DNA of 17,829 bases from JARROD01 sp037384225 (GCA_037384225.1 JARROD010000032.1:1-17829), one strand, 5' to 3'; counted from the stretch's first letter, positions 1 to 8,473 are shown. Numbers and translations are program-made. The notes: generated from the letters alone by a model not told the origin.

Positions 1-2567
1 TCTCTTCCACGGTCCGACGAGATGCGGTGTTTGACACGCCCCAATGCATCGTAGCGCGTTATCGTGCCGTAAGGAGCGTAAATATTGGTTTCATCTACGT
101 AAGTAGGCAAGGAAGTAAAAATGACCCGGCCCATGGCATCATAGGTTGTTTCAACATAGTCTCCTGGGGCTACCCTCTCTCCTCTGAGGTCTTCCCGTTC
201 TACCCTTACCGGGCGAAGCATCGCGTCGTAGGTAGTGGTGGTTTTCTTAAAATAACTTTCCGTCGCGGTTTGCAACAACATGCCATCGCTGTAGGTGTAA
301 TCGATATCGGTGTCCATCCAATCGTTCAGATCGTCGGGTAAATCAATTTTTGTCAGCCGCCCGGCATCGTCGTATTCATAGTTGGTAATGTATCCCCGAG
401 CATTGGTTTCACGGATCACCCAGCCATTACGGTCGACTTTCCGCTCAAAACTGGAGTTATCGGCATACTCAATCTTTACCGGCACGCCGCGATCCCAGTT
501 TGATGAGTAGGTGGTTTTGCGCCCCAGGGCATCCTTGTGCCAGGCGATCCTGCCCGAGGCTCGCCCGCTGGTAACATATCCCAGCCGGGCAATGGTTACA
601 CCGAAGCGTTTGTGGGTAACGAGCCGGCCTGCGGGATCGTAATCATAGTCGTCAAAAAGTTTGCCATTACGGGTTACGGTATTGGTCAGCCCCAGAATCC
701 AATCGTTCTCGTCCTTCACATAGGTAATATCCGTTGTTCGTCGCCCCCCGCCCAAACTGGACAATTTTTCAATTTTGGTTGGAAATCCATAGCTGTAATT
801 GGAGGCATTTCGATCGCTGATATAGCTGTAACGGGTTTTATACCAGTCGCTGCCGCGCGTGAGGGTGACTTCCTTCTGGCGCAGGGGTTTGGTATTTTCG
901 GGTTTTGAGGGAAAAAAACCTTTTCCCGCCGCGGGTTCAAGCAAATAGGTATATTCGGTAAGCTGTAACGGTGTTGCATCGAATTCATTGGCATATAGCG
1001 CCGAAGAGGTGATGGCGGAGGGGGCGGCTGTGCTTATAACCGGGTAAATGTTATAAATTTTCGAACCGTCTGGCTGTATGATTGTGGTTCGCTCCGGCCC
1101 ACCCGTTTCATAGCTATATTTCCAGGTTGCCGTCGGCACTCCCGGCCCGAACAAGGTCTTTTTGACAACGCTCATCATATCCGTATGGGCATCGCTATTC
1201 CTTCTCCCCAAGCTGGCATGCGGACATGGCGAACCGAGCCCCGAAGCGGAAATGGGCATATAGACAGTACGTTCAGAAAGCTTGAACTCTCCCGTCATAC
1301 CATCCGGATGCGTGACAGATACAACCTGATCCGCTTGTTTACAGGTAACGACTTCCGAAGAGCCACGCGGTCTATAGCTGTCCCCCGATACAGCGCCAGC
1401 AAACAGGCCACCAAGGTTGAACCGCCACTGACGCCCGTCCGGTAACATGACCCTGGTCAGAGCCAGGTTTCTCTTGGCGTACCCGCCTACGTTGCTGTAT
1501 TCATAAGTAGCCCTACCGTTGGCTGAGGAAGTCGTATAGCTGTACACGGATTCCGTGCCGTAGCTGTAGGTCCAGCGGCGTTCATCCGAACTCCCCGGAT
1601 TCGCCGTGGCAGTGGCGACTACGATGGACGTTGAAGATCGATAAGCGAAGTTGATCCTACGCCCGTCGTTCGCCCGAATACTGGTTAACCTGCCTTGATC
1701 ATCATAGTCGTAGCGCACCCAATTATTGTTGACGTCGACAACCTGCGAAGCCGCCAGCACATCATAATACGTACCTTCTATGCCAAACCCCGTTACATCG
1801 TAGTTTCCCCTGCGCGTCGGTTCAATTTTCCACCTTTCCTGCCCGGAAACCCCTTTCCTCAAGCGCACGACATCAAAGCGGTAGCGATCACCGTTCGGGG
1901 CGTAAGCATGGAAACCCTCGGTCCCTTTACCATCGATATTGGCGATACAAGTCAAATACCAGCCTGCCGCCGTCACTTTTTGAGCGTCGGCTGGCCAGGA
2001 TCCTGTAACCGTTTTATCAAGCACCTGGGTGGAAGCACGACCGGGCACATCCAGTAATACACCATCGCTGTACTGCTGGGGAAGCAGAATTCCGGGGATT
2101 TCGTTAAATTCTTTTTGAGCGAAAAGCGAATCCGGAATGGCTCTTTTCAAAGGTTTGCTACAACGCCGTTTCCCCCAGCGAGCGCCATTCAGGATCTCCG
2201 TCGACATAATCTTGGTGCTGATCGTCGGCGCGACAAGTTGCCAATCCGCAAATTCGTTGCCGTAAGACTGACTCGGGTTTCGACGCCGGCGGACTTCCAC
2301 CGGCAGATCAGAATTGCCCGGTATGGACACATCCACCTGCTCAAAGCTCAGGCGCCCGGTCTGCAAATCAATGGCATCGCCAAGAAGTGAGTGATCATGA
2401 GCCTGCATGCCGAGATTTGGCTTGAGGCGCTCGTTCCAGTCGATTTCATAAACCACTTCCGCCGGCGGCCCATCGCGCTGCGCCACAGCCTGCTGTACCC
2501 AAATAGGACCAAACCCGCACAGTAACAGCCCGATACTCAGTATTTTCCACGCAAAAGATTTTTTCAT
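1..2567 (-). CDS. RHS/YD-repeat protein, exported, C-terminus outside window (partial)
   Basis: One uninterrupted minus-strand frame runs from an ATG at 2567 to the window edge, 855 codons without a stop. I checked the frame at four YD repeats. The N-terminus is a classic Sec signal peptide: MKK, a hydrophobic core, then a likely cleavage after AVA near residue 29. A non-repeat region of about 250 residues follows. Then come tyrosine/aspartate repeats of the RHS type: YDYDDQGRL near residue 286, YDYDPAGRL near 641, YEYDDAGRL near 730 and YDALGR near 839. RHS/YD proteins form large secreted beta-cage shells that often end in a variable toxin or adhesin domain. That part, and any immunity gene, would lie left of position 1. 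No strong Shine-Dalgarno is visible; GGGAAAACG precedes the ATG. A gene in this frame is certain; its exact job is not. Confidence 0.9.
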   Translation of the reverse strand, partial: MKKSFAWKILSIGLLLCGFGPIWVQQAVAQRDGPPAEVVYEIDWNERLKPNLGMQAHDHSLLGDAIDLQTGRLSFEQVDVSIPGNSDLPVEVRRRRNPSQSYGNEFADWQLVAPTISTKIMSTEILNGARWGKRRCSKPLKRAIPDSLFAQKEFNEIPGILLPQQYSDGVLLDVPGRASTQVLDKTVTGSWPADAQKVTAAGWYLTCIANIDGKGTEGFHAYAPNGDRYRFDVVRLRKGVSGQERWKIEPTRRGNYDVTGFGIEGTYYDVLAASQVVDVNNNWVRYDYDDQGRLTSIRANDGRRINFAYRSSTSIVVATATANPGSSDERRWTYSYGTESVYSYTTSSANGRATYEYSNVGGYAKRNLALTRVMLPDGRQWRFNLGGLFAGAVSGDSYRPRGSSEVVTCKQADQVVSVTHPDGMTGEFKLSERTVYMPISASGLGSPCPHASLGRRNSDAHTDMMSVVKKTLFGPGVPTATWKYSYETGGPERTTIIQPDGSKIYNIYPVISTAAPSAITSSALYANEFDATPLQLTEYTYLLEPAAGKGFFPSKPENTKPLRQKEVTLTRGSDWYKTRYSYISDRNASNYSYGFPTKIEKLSSLGGGRRTTDITYVKDENDWILGLTNTVTRNGKLFDDYDYDPAGRLVTHKRFGVTIARLGYVTSGRASGRIAWHKDALGRKTTYSSNWDRGVPVKIEYADNSSFERKVDRNGWVIRETNARGYITNYEYDDAGRLTKIDLPDDLNDWMDTDIDYTYSDGMLLQTATESYFKKTTTTYDAMLRPVRVEREDLRGERVAPGDYVETTYDAMGRVIFTSLPTYVDETNIYAPYGTITRYDALGRVKHRISSDRGR

Positions 2568-3098
2568 CGTTTTCCCAACGCATCGGCCTTTACCAGGCCT
2601 CCATGATTGATTGATCCTGAAAACAAGAGTTGAAGACTAAGCAACGCAAATGCACTTGCAAGACAAACAACAATTGTTAATTTTACGAAAATTACCCAAT
2701 TTTCAACAGCTCTTGACATTTAGGTGAATGAGGCTTTCACTTTTTTGGGTATACTTGTAAAAACATAACACTTATCTGAACCCAGCTATTGCCAGTCAAG
2801 CAAGGGTTTTGCAATGCAACGATAGGGTTTATTGTTTTTTTGCAGTAAAGGCAACCATTGACACTGCCATATAAGGTTGAAAAAATTTATGGTTATCACG
2901 CAAGGTAATAGTAGTTTTATTGGATCACTTTGTAACGTCAATTGGTAAGGCAAGCGGATTTTTAAAAAAACGTCGGCAACTGAAACGGCGACGGGAATAA
3001 AAGGTGAGATATACTCTTTGGCAGATAAAGCGTTGGAAAAACGAATACAGCGAGAACCCCAAATTTAAAAGCTTCCACAATACAACTCTCCCTTAGTG
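2568..3098. other. AT-rich intergenic region without a gene
   Basis: The 5' region of the RHS gene. No convincing coding frame was found on either strand; the short frames lack start context and resemblance to known proteins. A small hairpin (GGCCT...AGGCC) lies close to the RHS start, about 2582-2598. At 2814-2828 there is a 15-base exact match to the right end of MITE family A (ATGCAACGATAGGGT), without a partner end nearby. Confidence 0.5.
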
Positions 3099-3254
3099 CA
3101 TCCTATCGTTGCATAAATTATCGGCCCAGGACCGCTTCATTTTTTAATCCTCACATAGAGTGAGTTATGCTCTGGTTAGAAATATCTGCGCCCCCTTCCT
3201 GAAGATACCGCTCTAAACGCTCCTGAGCTTGAAAATTTATGCAGCGACAGGGCG
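3099..3254. mobile_element. MITE family A, degenerate copy
   Basis: Both ends match the terminal inverted repeats of the better-preserved copy at 13300-13490. The left end reads CCTATCGTTGCATAAATT (3102-3119) and the right end AAATTTATGCAGCGACAGGG (3233-3252). The interior is homologous as well: CGGCCCAGGACC near the left end, an internal palindrome-like stretch CTCACATAGAGTGAG, then GGTTAGAAATATCTGCGC and ATACCGCTCTAAA. Compared with the other copy, it lacks about 35 bp after the left third. It has no coding capacity. The flanking TA dinucleotides are no longer intact, so this looks like an old insertion. Confidence 0.8.
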
Positions 3255-3470
3255 AGTAGAGGAAAAAAGCACTAACGCAACATGACAAGCCCCGTGCTGC
3301 AGTGACGAAAATGTAAAAAAATAACATGAATAACAAATATGAATTTTAAGCGATGGTAATCACAAAAAAATTAAAAATCAAGAACAATGAACGCAAAGCA
3401 ACCAAGAGTTGACGGGCGCAAAAAAACGAACAGCAATTGACCCGCCAGACAAAAGTGACATCTGCCCCAC
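3255..3470. other. Intergenic, no feature recognised
   Basis: AT-rich sequence with runs of A between the degenerate family A MITE and the orphan family B end. I see no gene, RNA or strong hairpin in it. Confidence 0.4.
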
Positions 3471-3508
3471 TATACCCAAAGCGTTTGAGATTTAGGTGTG
3501 CAGAGTGT
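3471..3508 (+). repeat. Orphan terminal repeat of MITE family B
   Basis: Starts TATACCCAAAGCGTTTGAGA and ends ATTTAGGTGTGCAGAGTG. It is nearly identical to the left end of the complete family B element at 17052 and matches the inverted right end near 17225-17262. No partner end and none of the family B interior follows, so it is a solo end or the remaining end of a larger lost element. It lies about 50 bp beyond the 3' end of the broken Mrr gene. Confidence 0.7.
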
Positions 3509-3556
3509 TCGATAATATTTTACGGAAAGTGGTGTCTTCTTCATCCAGCATGCAAA

Positions 3557-4027
3557 CTAACAATACCAACTGTGCGTGGCCGCCACGACAATAAAATAGG
3601 CGCCGCACCAAGTCGTCCTGATCATTGCGCAAATTTCTTTGTAACGCTGTTGGTGGGTTTGAAAGAGGCTTTCTATGCGCTCATTTTTACCGGAGTAATA
3701 GGCAAAGATATGGGCTGGTAGACACTGATTTTCGTTTTTAACTAAATAGCCCTGGCTTTGTTTTTCGCCATTGCCCCAAACAAAGGGCCTTCCTTGCTCC
3801 GCAGTGTCGGCGGTAATTTTTATCTGCTGCTCGTTAATCGCGCATTCCAAGGCGCCAGAAAAGGCCTGGATAGCTTCACGGCCTATTGTGTTGTCTTCGT
3901 AGCGTTTCGCCTGGAGGTAGATGGTGTCGAGCCCTAGAGGGTCTTCGTTGATCAGGCCGTCTATGCCGCCATCAGCTGTGTATTGGGTTGCTTGACCCGA
4001 TTCTTTACTCCAGCCTCCGTAGCCCAT
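3557..4027 (-). pseudogene. Mrr-like restriction endonuclease, catalytic part with unfamiliar C-terminus
   Basis: Continuation, in the same frame, of the upstream Mrr N-terminal gene after a single TAA at 4033-4031. An ATG at 4027 follows two codons later, so re-initiation is possible. Residues 1-50 carry the Mrr/PD-(D/E)XK nuclease signature: MGYGG, then DGGIDG (Asp at about residue 23), then IYLQAKRY with the catalytic Gln-x-Lys at about 39-41, then REAIQAFSGAL. Mrr enzymes cut foreign, usually methylated, DNA. After FSGAL the sequence no longer resembles the Mrr C-terminal strands. It instead reads as another plausible protein (CLPAHIFAYYSGKNERIESL), suggesting a chimera. The 156 codons end at 3557. 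A functional enzyme is doubtful; the Mrr identity of the first 60 residues is firm. Confidence 0.65.
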
Positions 4028-4030
4028 GGC

Positions 4031-4549
4031 TTACATCAGCTCTACGACCAACTTTTCTAAAAATTGTGGGGACTGCTGTTTAACGCCTTGGAGTACTTCT
4101 TCGATAAGCTCTTGTCGGATGTCGCTGTAGGTTTCTTCCAAACGCTCTGTTGGGTCAGTATCTTCGTTGTCGTTCTCATCCGTGACGACTGCCTTACTCG
4201 CCTTTGGCTTGGCTGTATGAAACTCAACGAACTCCGGGAATTGCTTTAGAAAACGCACATCAATACGTTCGGGCTCCTGCTGAAGTGCCGCTTGGCCCCT
4301 GTCGGTTATTTGCAACTGGCTTCGTCCAGGTGCCGTTAGCAATCCCGCTTTATTCAGGTAGGTTCGAGCCCAGGCGATACGGTTTCGAATGATAGTTTGC
4401 TTACCGGACGGGAGCTTCTCGGCCCTTTCATCTTCGGTGAGTTGAAAATGCATGCACACTTTTTCGAATGCTTCGTTAAAACGGTGTATTTGGCCATCCC
4501 GTACGGCAGCCAATAAAGGACTCATGCAACTTTGAAAATCTGGGATCAT
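4031..4549 (-). CDS. mrr: Mrr N-terminal (winged-helix) domain protein, truncated by in-frame stop
   Basis: 172 codons starting MIPDFQSCMSPLLAAVRDG, typical of the Mrr N-terminal domain. It includes the family pattern LPSGKQTIIRNRIAWARTYL, KAGLL and ITDRG. This domain recognises DNA and positions the nuclease. I chose the ATG at 4549 because it overlaps the upstream gene's TGA (ATGA) and has a GGAAGG ribosome site 7 bases ahead; the longer frame to 4582 lies inside the HTH gene. The frame ends QSPQFLEKLVVELM-TAA, exactly where intact Mrr proteins run straight into the catalytic domain encoded immediately downstream in the same frame. This is therefore the front half of a gene split by a nonsense codon. 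It is probably inactive unless the two halves assemble or the stop is read through. Confidence 0.75.
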   Translation of the reverse strand: MIPDFQSCMSPLLAAVRDGQIHRFNEAFEKVCMHFQLTEDERAEKLPSGKQTIIRNRIAWARTYLNKAGLLTAPGRSQLQITDRGQAALQQEPERIDVRFLKQFPEFVEFHTAKPKASKAVVTDENDNEDTDPTERLEETYSDIRQELIEEVLQGVKQQSPQFLEKLVVELM

Positions 4550-4728
4550 TTTGCTTCCTTCCGTTTTGCCTGCTCTATCCACTTTTCCACATCTTCTCGC
4601 TTAAACCGCCAGCTACCCCCAACCTTAAAGCCCGGCAGCTTGCCCTCTGCAGCCAAGCGGTAAGCGGTTTTTTTGGCCAACTTGAGGTAGCTGGCCACCT
4701 CATCGATGGTTAATATTTCATCAGTCAT
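4546..4728 (-). CDS. Excisionase-family helix-turn-helix DNA-binding protein
   Basis: 60 residues starting MTDEILTIDEVASYLKL. It is a single small HTH_17/excisionase-type domain with the hallmark IDEVASYLKLAKKTAYRLAA and GFKVGGSWRFKREDVEKWI. Such proteins (Xis-like, MerR-fold winged helix) bind DNA as excision factors, antitoxin-like repressors or small regulators. The frame could begin at a TTG at 4758, but the ATG at 4728 gives the usual family N-terminus. It overlaps the Mrr start by ATGA, so the two are translationally coupled, which suggests it regulates or accompanies the nuclease. Whether it controls expression or DNA excision cannot be told from sequence. Confidence 0.8.
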   Translation of the reverse strand: MTDEILTIDEVASYLKLAKKTAYRLAAEGKLPGFKVGGSWRFKREDVEKWIEQAKRKEAK

Positions 4729-4950
4729 AGTTTGGGTACCCGGTGAATACTGAGACAATAGGGGAATATTGGGCAGACCTCAAGGTTTTGCGTGGTAGTT
4801 TTGACAGAGCTTCGGAGGTTCGGAGTTGGTCAGGCGAAGTTTGGGTGAAAATTGCGTTTTCTGGCGCCAAAACGGTCGAAAATTGGCCTGCTCCGATAAT
4901 CTTGCTTGCCTAGGTGGTAGAAAGCCCAAAGCTTTAAAATCACCTTCATA
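4729..4950. other. Upstream region of the HTH-Mrr unit
   Basis: A 67-codon minus-strand frame exists at 4780-4983, but it has no ribosome site and resembles nothing I know, so I do not call it. The promoter of the HTH-Mrr unit must lie here; no clear -35/-10 pair stands out. Confidence 0.3.
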
Positions 4951-5216
4951 TACGACGCACTGAAACCAATGATCAAAATTCACTCAACCAAAAGCTGCTC
5001 GCGAAGCTGCCCCTTGATGAGAACGGAATGCTCACCAATACACGTGTGAACGGCGATACCCGTGCGGCTGGTGTGGGTCCCGGCAAACAAAGCGAAAGCC
5101 GACAGTAAGAACAGCGCGCAGCTTATAGACACCATGAATCAAAAGTACCCGCAGGTAGGCTTACCCGTCGCATTGGACATCGGTGCAAAAGTCCACATGG
5201 GAGAAATGAAATGGTA
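4951..5216 (+). pseudogene. Unrecognised gene relic with a frameshift (3' part)
   Basis: A plus-strand frame with protein-like composition reads NSLNQKLLAKLPLDENGML and continues through TRAAGVGPGKQSES to a TAA near 5108. In a second frame, overlapping the first by a few codons, it continues as NSAQLIDTMNQKYPQVGL and ALDIGAKVHMGEMKW, ending at TAA about 5216. The natural-looking reading joins the two frames near GAAAGCCGAC at about 5094-5103, so a one-base indel is likely. There is no start codon or ribosome site at the 5' end. It looks like the C-terminal remnant of a larger protein whose front is missing. I do not recognise the family. Confidence 0.35.
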
Positions 5217-5248
5217 AACGTACATCACAAAAATAACCGTTTAGCGTA

Positions 5249-5270
5249 TACCCTATCGTTGCATAAATTT
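5249..5270 (+). repeat. Orphan left end of MITE family A
   Basis: TACCCTATCGTTGCATAA and the next four bases are identical to the left inverted repeat of the complete copy at 13300, including the leading TA. The right end and interior are absent: the following bases are unrelated and lead directly to the HemF-like gene 115 bp downstream. It may be a deletion remnant or one end of a larger segment. Confidence 0.7.
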
Positions 5271-5384
5271 GGCTTTCACTAGAATTGGCAACTGATTTTA
5301 TACATACTCATGGTCTAAAGCGCACGTTTTCCACCTTTAGGCTGGTTTGACTTATATTTTTGCCGGAGAAGCAGAGTATCACTT

Positions 5385-6422
5385 ATGCCCAGAACCTATT
5401 CCAACTCAGAGTCCGCCCAACAGGCAATCGCCCTGGTGAACGCACTACAACAACGTTTCGTTACCAAACTTGAAGCCCTGAGCAAAACACACGCCCACGA
5501 TGATACATTTAAACCTTACGAATGGCTGCGGGAAGGCGGACAATTCGGCGGCGGAGTAAGGTATATGGCGCCTGCCGGTGGCATATTCAATCGCGCATCC
5601 GTTAACGTTTCACATGTTCACTACACCGGCGCCTCCGACAAACCGCTGGATTCCGCCACTGCAATTTCAACCATTATTCACCCGGCCAACCCCTATGCGC
5701 CGTCCATTCATATTCATATCAGTTGGACGGAAATGAAGACCGGCCATGGTTATTGGCGGATTATGGCGGATTTAAATCCGGCCAATCCGATCGCGGAAGA
5801 CCAACAGGCTTTTGAGCAACACTTACAAAGCGCTGCCGGGGAACTCTATCAGCCGGGTAAAGCACAGGGGGAAAAATACTTTTATATTCCGGCGTTAAAG
5901 CGTCATCGGGGTGTCAGTCACTTTTACCTGGAAACCTATTGCACCGAGGATCCGCAGGCAGATTATGAACTGGCCAGGAAAATGGGGGAAACCGCGATAG
6001 ACACCTACATCGGTATTTTGACCCAGGCTTTGGATACCCGCCTTGACGTTGACGAAGAAGGATTACAACAGCAGCGGGATTATCATACCTTGTATCTGTT
6101 TCAGGTGTTGACGCTGGACCGCGGCACCACCGCGGGCTTGCTGGTACACAATGAAAACGATATTGGCATCATGGCGTCACTGCCAGCCAGAGTGAACAAA
6201 GCGCTGCTGACTTCCTGGCGCGATCGACTCGAGTCACCTCAGGATGAGCTGTTGGATGCAATCGCGGCCGAGTTGCCCGACGATACCGAGGTGGAAATAT
6301 CCGACGACATCAAACGCCGATTAGCCGACGTGGTGCGCCAGCATTACCTTCAATATCCGCAGGCGCTGGCCCTGCAGGCAAAGGGTAATGTGGTACCGCC
6401 TACCGTAGAGAATCACCGTTGA
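5385..6422 (+). CDS. Divergent HemF-family (aerobic coproporphyrinogen III oxidase-like) protein
   Basis: 345 codons, somewhat longer than usual HemF (about 300). Family landmarks in order are: WLREGGQFGGGVRYMAPAGG with IFNRASVNVSHVHY (residues 47-80), IIHPANPYAPSIHIHISW (97-114), DLNP (129-132), YFYIPALKRHRGV (165-177) and LDRGTTAGLL (244-253) with IMASLPARV. Classical HemF decarboxylates coproporphyrinogen III in haem synthesis. By eye against E. coli and human HemF, the key His (109) and Asp (129) remain. However, the Arg three or four residues after the His is Ser (113), the FFDDL acids read YLETY, and the RRGRYVEFN stretch is replaced by HTLYLFQVL. It is probably a paralogue, and its substrate may differ. 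GGAGAA lies 14 bases before the ATG. It converges with a haem-type TonB receptor. Confidence 0.8.
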   Translation: MPRTYSNSESAQQAIALVNALQQRFVTKLEALSKTHAHDDTFKPYEWLREGGQFGGGVRYMAPAGGIFNRASVNVSHVHYTGASDKPLDSATAISTIIHPANPYAPSIHIHISWTEMKTGHGYWRIMADLNPANPIAEDQQAFEQHLQSAAGELYQPGKAQGEKYFYIPALKRHRGVSHFYLETYCTEDPQADYELARKMGETAIDTYIGILTQALDTRLDVDEEGLQQQRDYHTLYLFQVLTLDRGTTAGLLVHNENDIGIMASLPARVNKALLTSWRDRLESPQDELLDAIAAELPDDTEVEISDDIKRRLADVVRQHYLQYPQALALQAKGNVVPPTVENHR

Positions 6423-6431
6423 GGTTTTCCC

Positions 6432-6500
6432 CTCCCTGAAGGGAGAGTATTCCCGCTACAAGCATCAGAGCGGGAATCCCTGGCTGCGTTATCTCCAGGG
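6432..6500. terminator. Three tandem hairpins between convergent genes
   Basis: The 81-bp gap between the HemF-like stop and the receptor stop contains three inverted repeats: CTCCCT-GA-AGGGAG (6432-6445), ATTCCCGCT...AGCGGGAAT with a perfect 9-bp stem (6449-6457/6469-6477), and CCCTGG...CCAGGG (6478-6483/6495-6500). No T-run follows in either direction, so they may stop transcription without the canonical U-tract or protect 3' ends. Their position between convergent genes supports a bidirectional role. Confidence 0.5.
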
Positions 6501-6503
6501 GCG

Positions 6504-8473
6504 CTATTTCATGCGCGGCCCCAGGTTGCGCCACTGAATTTCCAATCCGCCTTCGAGGCCGGGTTCCAGGGTGCCGAGGTCATCCGCCGAGCGGTAATAG
6601 CGCTCATTCAACAGGTTGTCGAAAAACACAGCGACGGACAGGTTGCGACTCAATGCGTATTGCCACCGCAGTGAGAGCAAATCCGCCGAGGGCGTTTGCA
6701 TTTCACTGGCGCCGGGATCGGATTTACGCCCCCGGTGCTGCCAGTCGACTATCACCGACCAATCATCTGTTTCATAACTATTTCTCACCCTGACCCGACT
6801 GCCCGGAATATCCGCCAAGGGATCGCCTTGTTGGTTTTTCCCTTCCATCACCGCGCCGTTGATGCTGGTTCGCCAGGCTGGCGCCCACTGGCGCGCATAC
6901 TCCAACTCGATCCCTTTGATATTGCCCTTATCGAGATTTACGTAGGTCAGTTGTTCATCCTGCAGCGCCACCCGCTCAATATAATTGTCAATGTCATTAT
7001 TAAAGACGATCAGGTGAAACTGGTCATTTTCGCCCTGCCAATGCGCACCGACATCGAGATTTAACGCGCGTTCGGCCGACAGGTTCGGATTGCCGACGAC
7101 AGTGCCGCGCCCAGTGGTGCCGGTATAGAATTTTTCGGTCAACGAGGCGAAGCGAAACCCACTGCCCAGGTTCGCACTCAGCGTCCAATGATCGCTTAAT
7201 GACTGAGACCAGCCGATAAATCCCGTCAGGCTATTATTGCTGTAGTCGTTCGCGGATGTTTCCACATCGCTGTTTTGATTATCTCCCGGGCGGTTTCTGT
7301 CTTTTTGCCAGGTATAGCGCGAGCCCAATTGCACGCGGGCGTCGTCCCCCTGCCAGATCCAGGAGCCGTATACGGCCCACTCGTCCTTGCTGGCGTCATT
7401 GAGTGGAAAGCGTTCGGAGAGGCTTTCGGCAACGACGGCGCCATCCTCGATCCGCCATTCGCGCTCGCTGCTGGAAACACCGCTGCGCTTAAATAACTCA
7501 ACCCCCAATAGTCTTGCCGTATTCTCATCGGACCAGTTTTTTTGCAGGTAGCCGCCGTAATCGAAGGATTCATTATAAACGGCATTCAACCGCTCGGAGG
7601 GCCGCAGTGTCTCGGTGATCATGTTCTGGTCGTGGAGATACAGCTTGCCGTGAATCCCCGACTCTGCCGAAACCGATACGCTGAAAATATCGTGATTCTT
7701 TTCTGGAACACCCACGATACGGTCCGGATAACGGGCGTTGGAACGACCGATGTCTTTTCCCCGGGCGGGAAGGTAAAGCGCGTTGATTGTCGCCGCGCCC
7801 AAATTCCCCTGCCACTGCACAATGGCACTGGATTGCGAATAACCGGTGTTCAATTCATTGCCATCGATATCTTCACTGTTATCGCCTTTTCGGTGGGCGG
7901 CGGCAGCGACCATTGCTCATTGCCCCAGCCCGCCTGCACCACCCGCTGTTCGCCTTCAGACTTCAGCCCCAAATGCAGCTGCGGGTGGGTAAAATGCCGG
8001 GGCACCAATTGCAGTACACCGCCCAATGCCCCGGAGCCGTAAAGTGTGGAAGACGGTCCGCGCAGCACATCCGCCCGTTCCAGTAACAAGGGGTCGACAA
8101 AGGAGGCGTCTACACCGGCCCGGCGTTCAGAGGTAATACGAACCCCATCCACCAGGGTCAGCACTCGCTGTCTGGAAACACCGCGAATCGATGTCACCTG
8201 AAACAGCCCCGGCTGGCCGTTCTCCGCCATGCCGGTGACACCGCTGAGCATTTCCGTCAAGCTGCCCGCGGACTGGGTCTGTTCTTCAGGGGTAACGGAT
8301 CTTATCGCGTAATTGGTGGAAGCCAATTTCGAAAATGGGTTGTGGGTCGCGGTCACCTCCACCTGCTCGAGGGTCATCTCCGCCGGTGGACGTTGCTGTG
8401 GTTCACCGCTGACAGCGATCGACAGCCCCACAGCCGCGATCGCAAGACAAAAATTTCTTGTTATCGGTTTCAA
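6504..8473 (-). pseudogene. TonB-dependent receptor, haem/haemoglobin type, frameshifted
   Basis: An outer-membrane siderophore/haem importer split into two overlapping frames. The first (8473-7850) has a signal peptide, a TonB box-like LEQVEVTAT (35-42) and a plug domain with SIRGVSRQRVLTLVDGVRIT, RRAGVDASFVDP and LRGPSSTLYGSGALGGV; this wording matches haemoglobin/haem receptors. The second (7913-6504, 469 codons) supplies the 22-strand barrel, including FRFASLTEKF, GNPNLSAE and the C-terminal FFDNLLNERYYR. Restoring one base in the GC-rich stretch about 7894-7907 (after codon CTG at 7906-7904) joins them into a protein of about 655 residues. The start appears to be TTG at 8473, because an in-frame TGA lies two codons upstream. 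A sequencing error, recent mutation or phase variation could explain the shift. Haem specificity is an inference. Confidence 0.85.

Noticed and set aside
537..908. Plus-strand open frames across 1-2400
   Set aside because: All are antisense to the continuous RHS frame, which shows repeated YD motifs in register.
3099..3254. CRISPR array or attC (integron) site
   Set aside because: The repeats are inverted ends of a MITE, not evenly spaced direct repeats, and no attC core sites flank the cassette-sized Mrr unit.
3437..3721. 94-codon plus-strand frame
   Set aside because: It spans the orphan family B repeat end and the opposite strand of the Mrr gene tail. It has no start signal and no protein character.
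4780..4983. 67-codon minus-strand frame upstream of the HTH gene
   Set aside because: No ribosome site, no recognisable domain, and it is partly antisense to the gene relic at 4951-5216.
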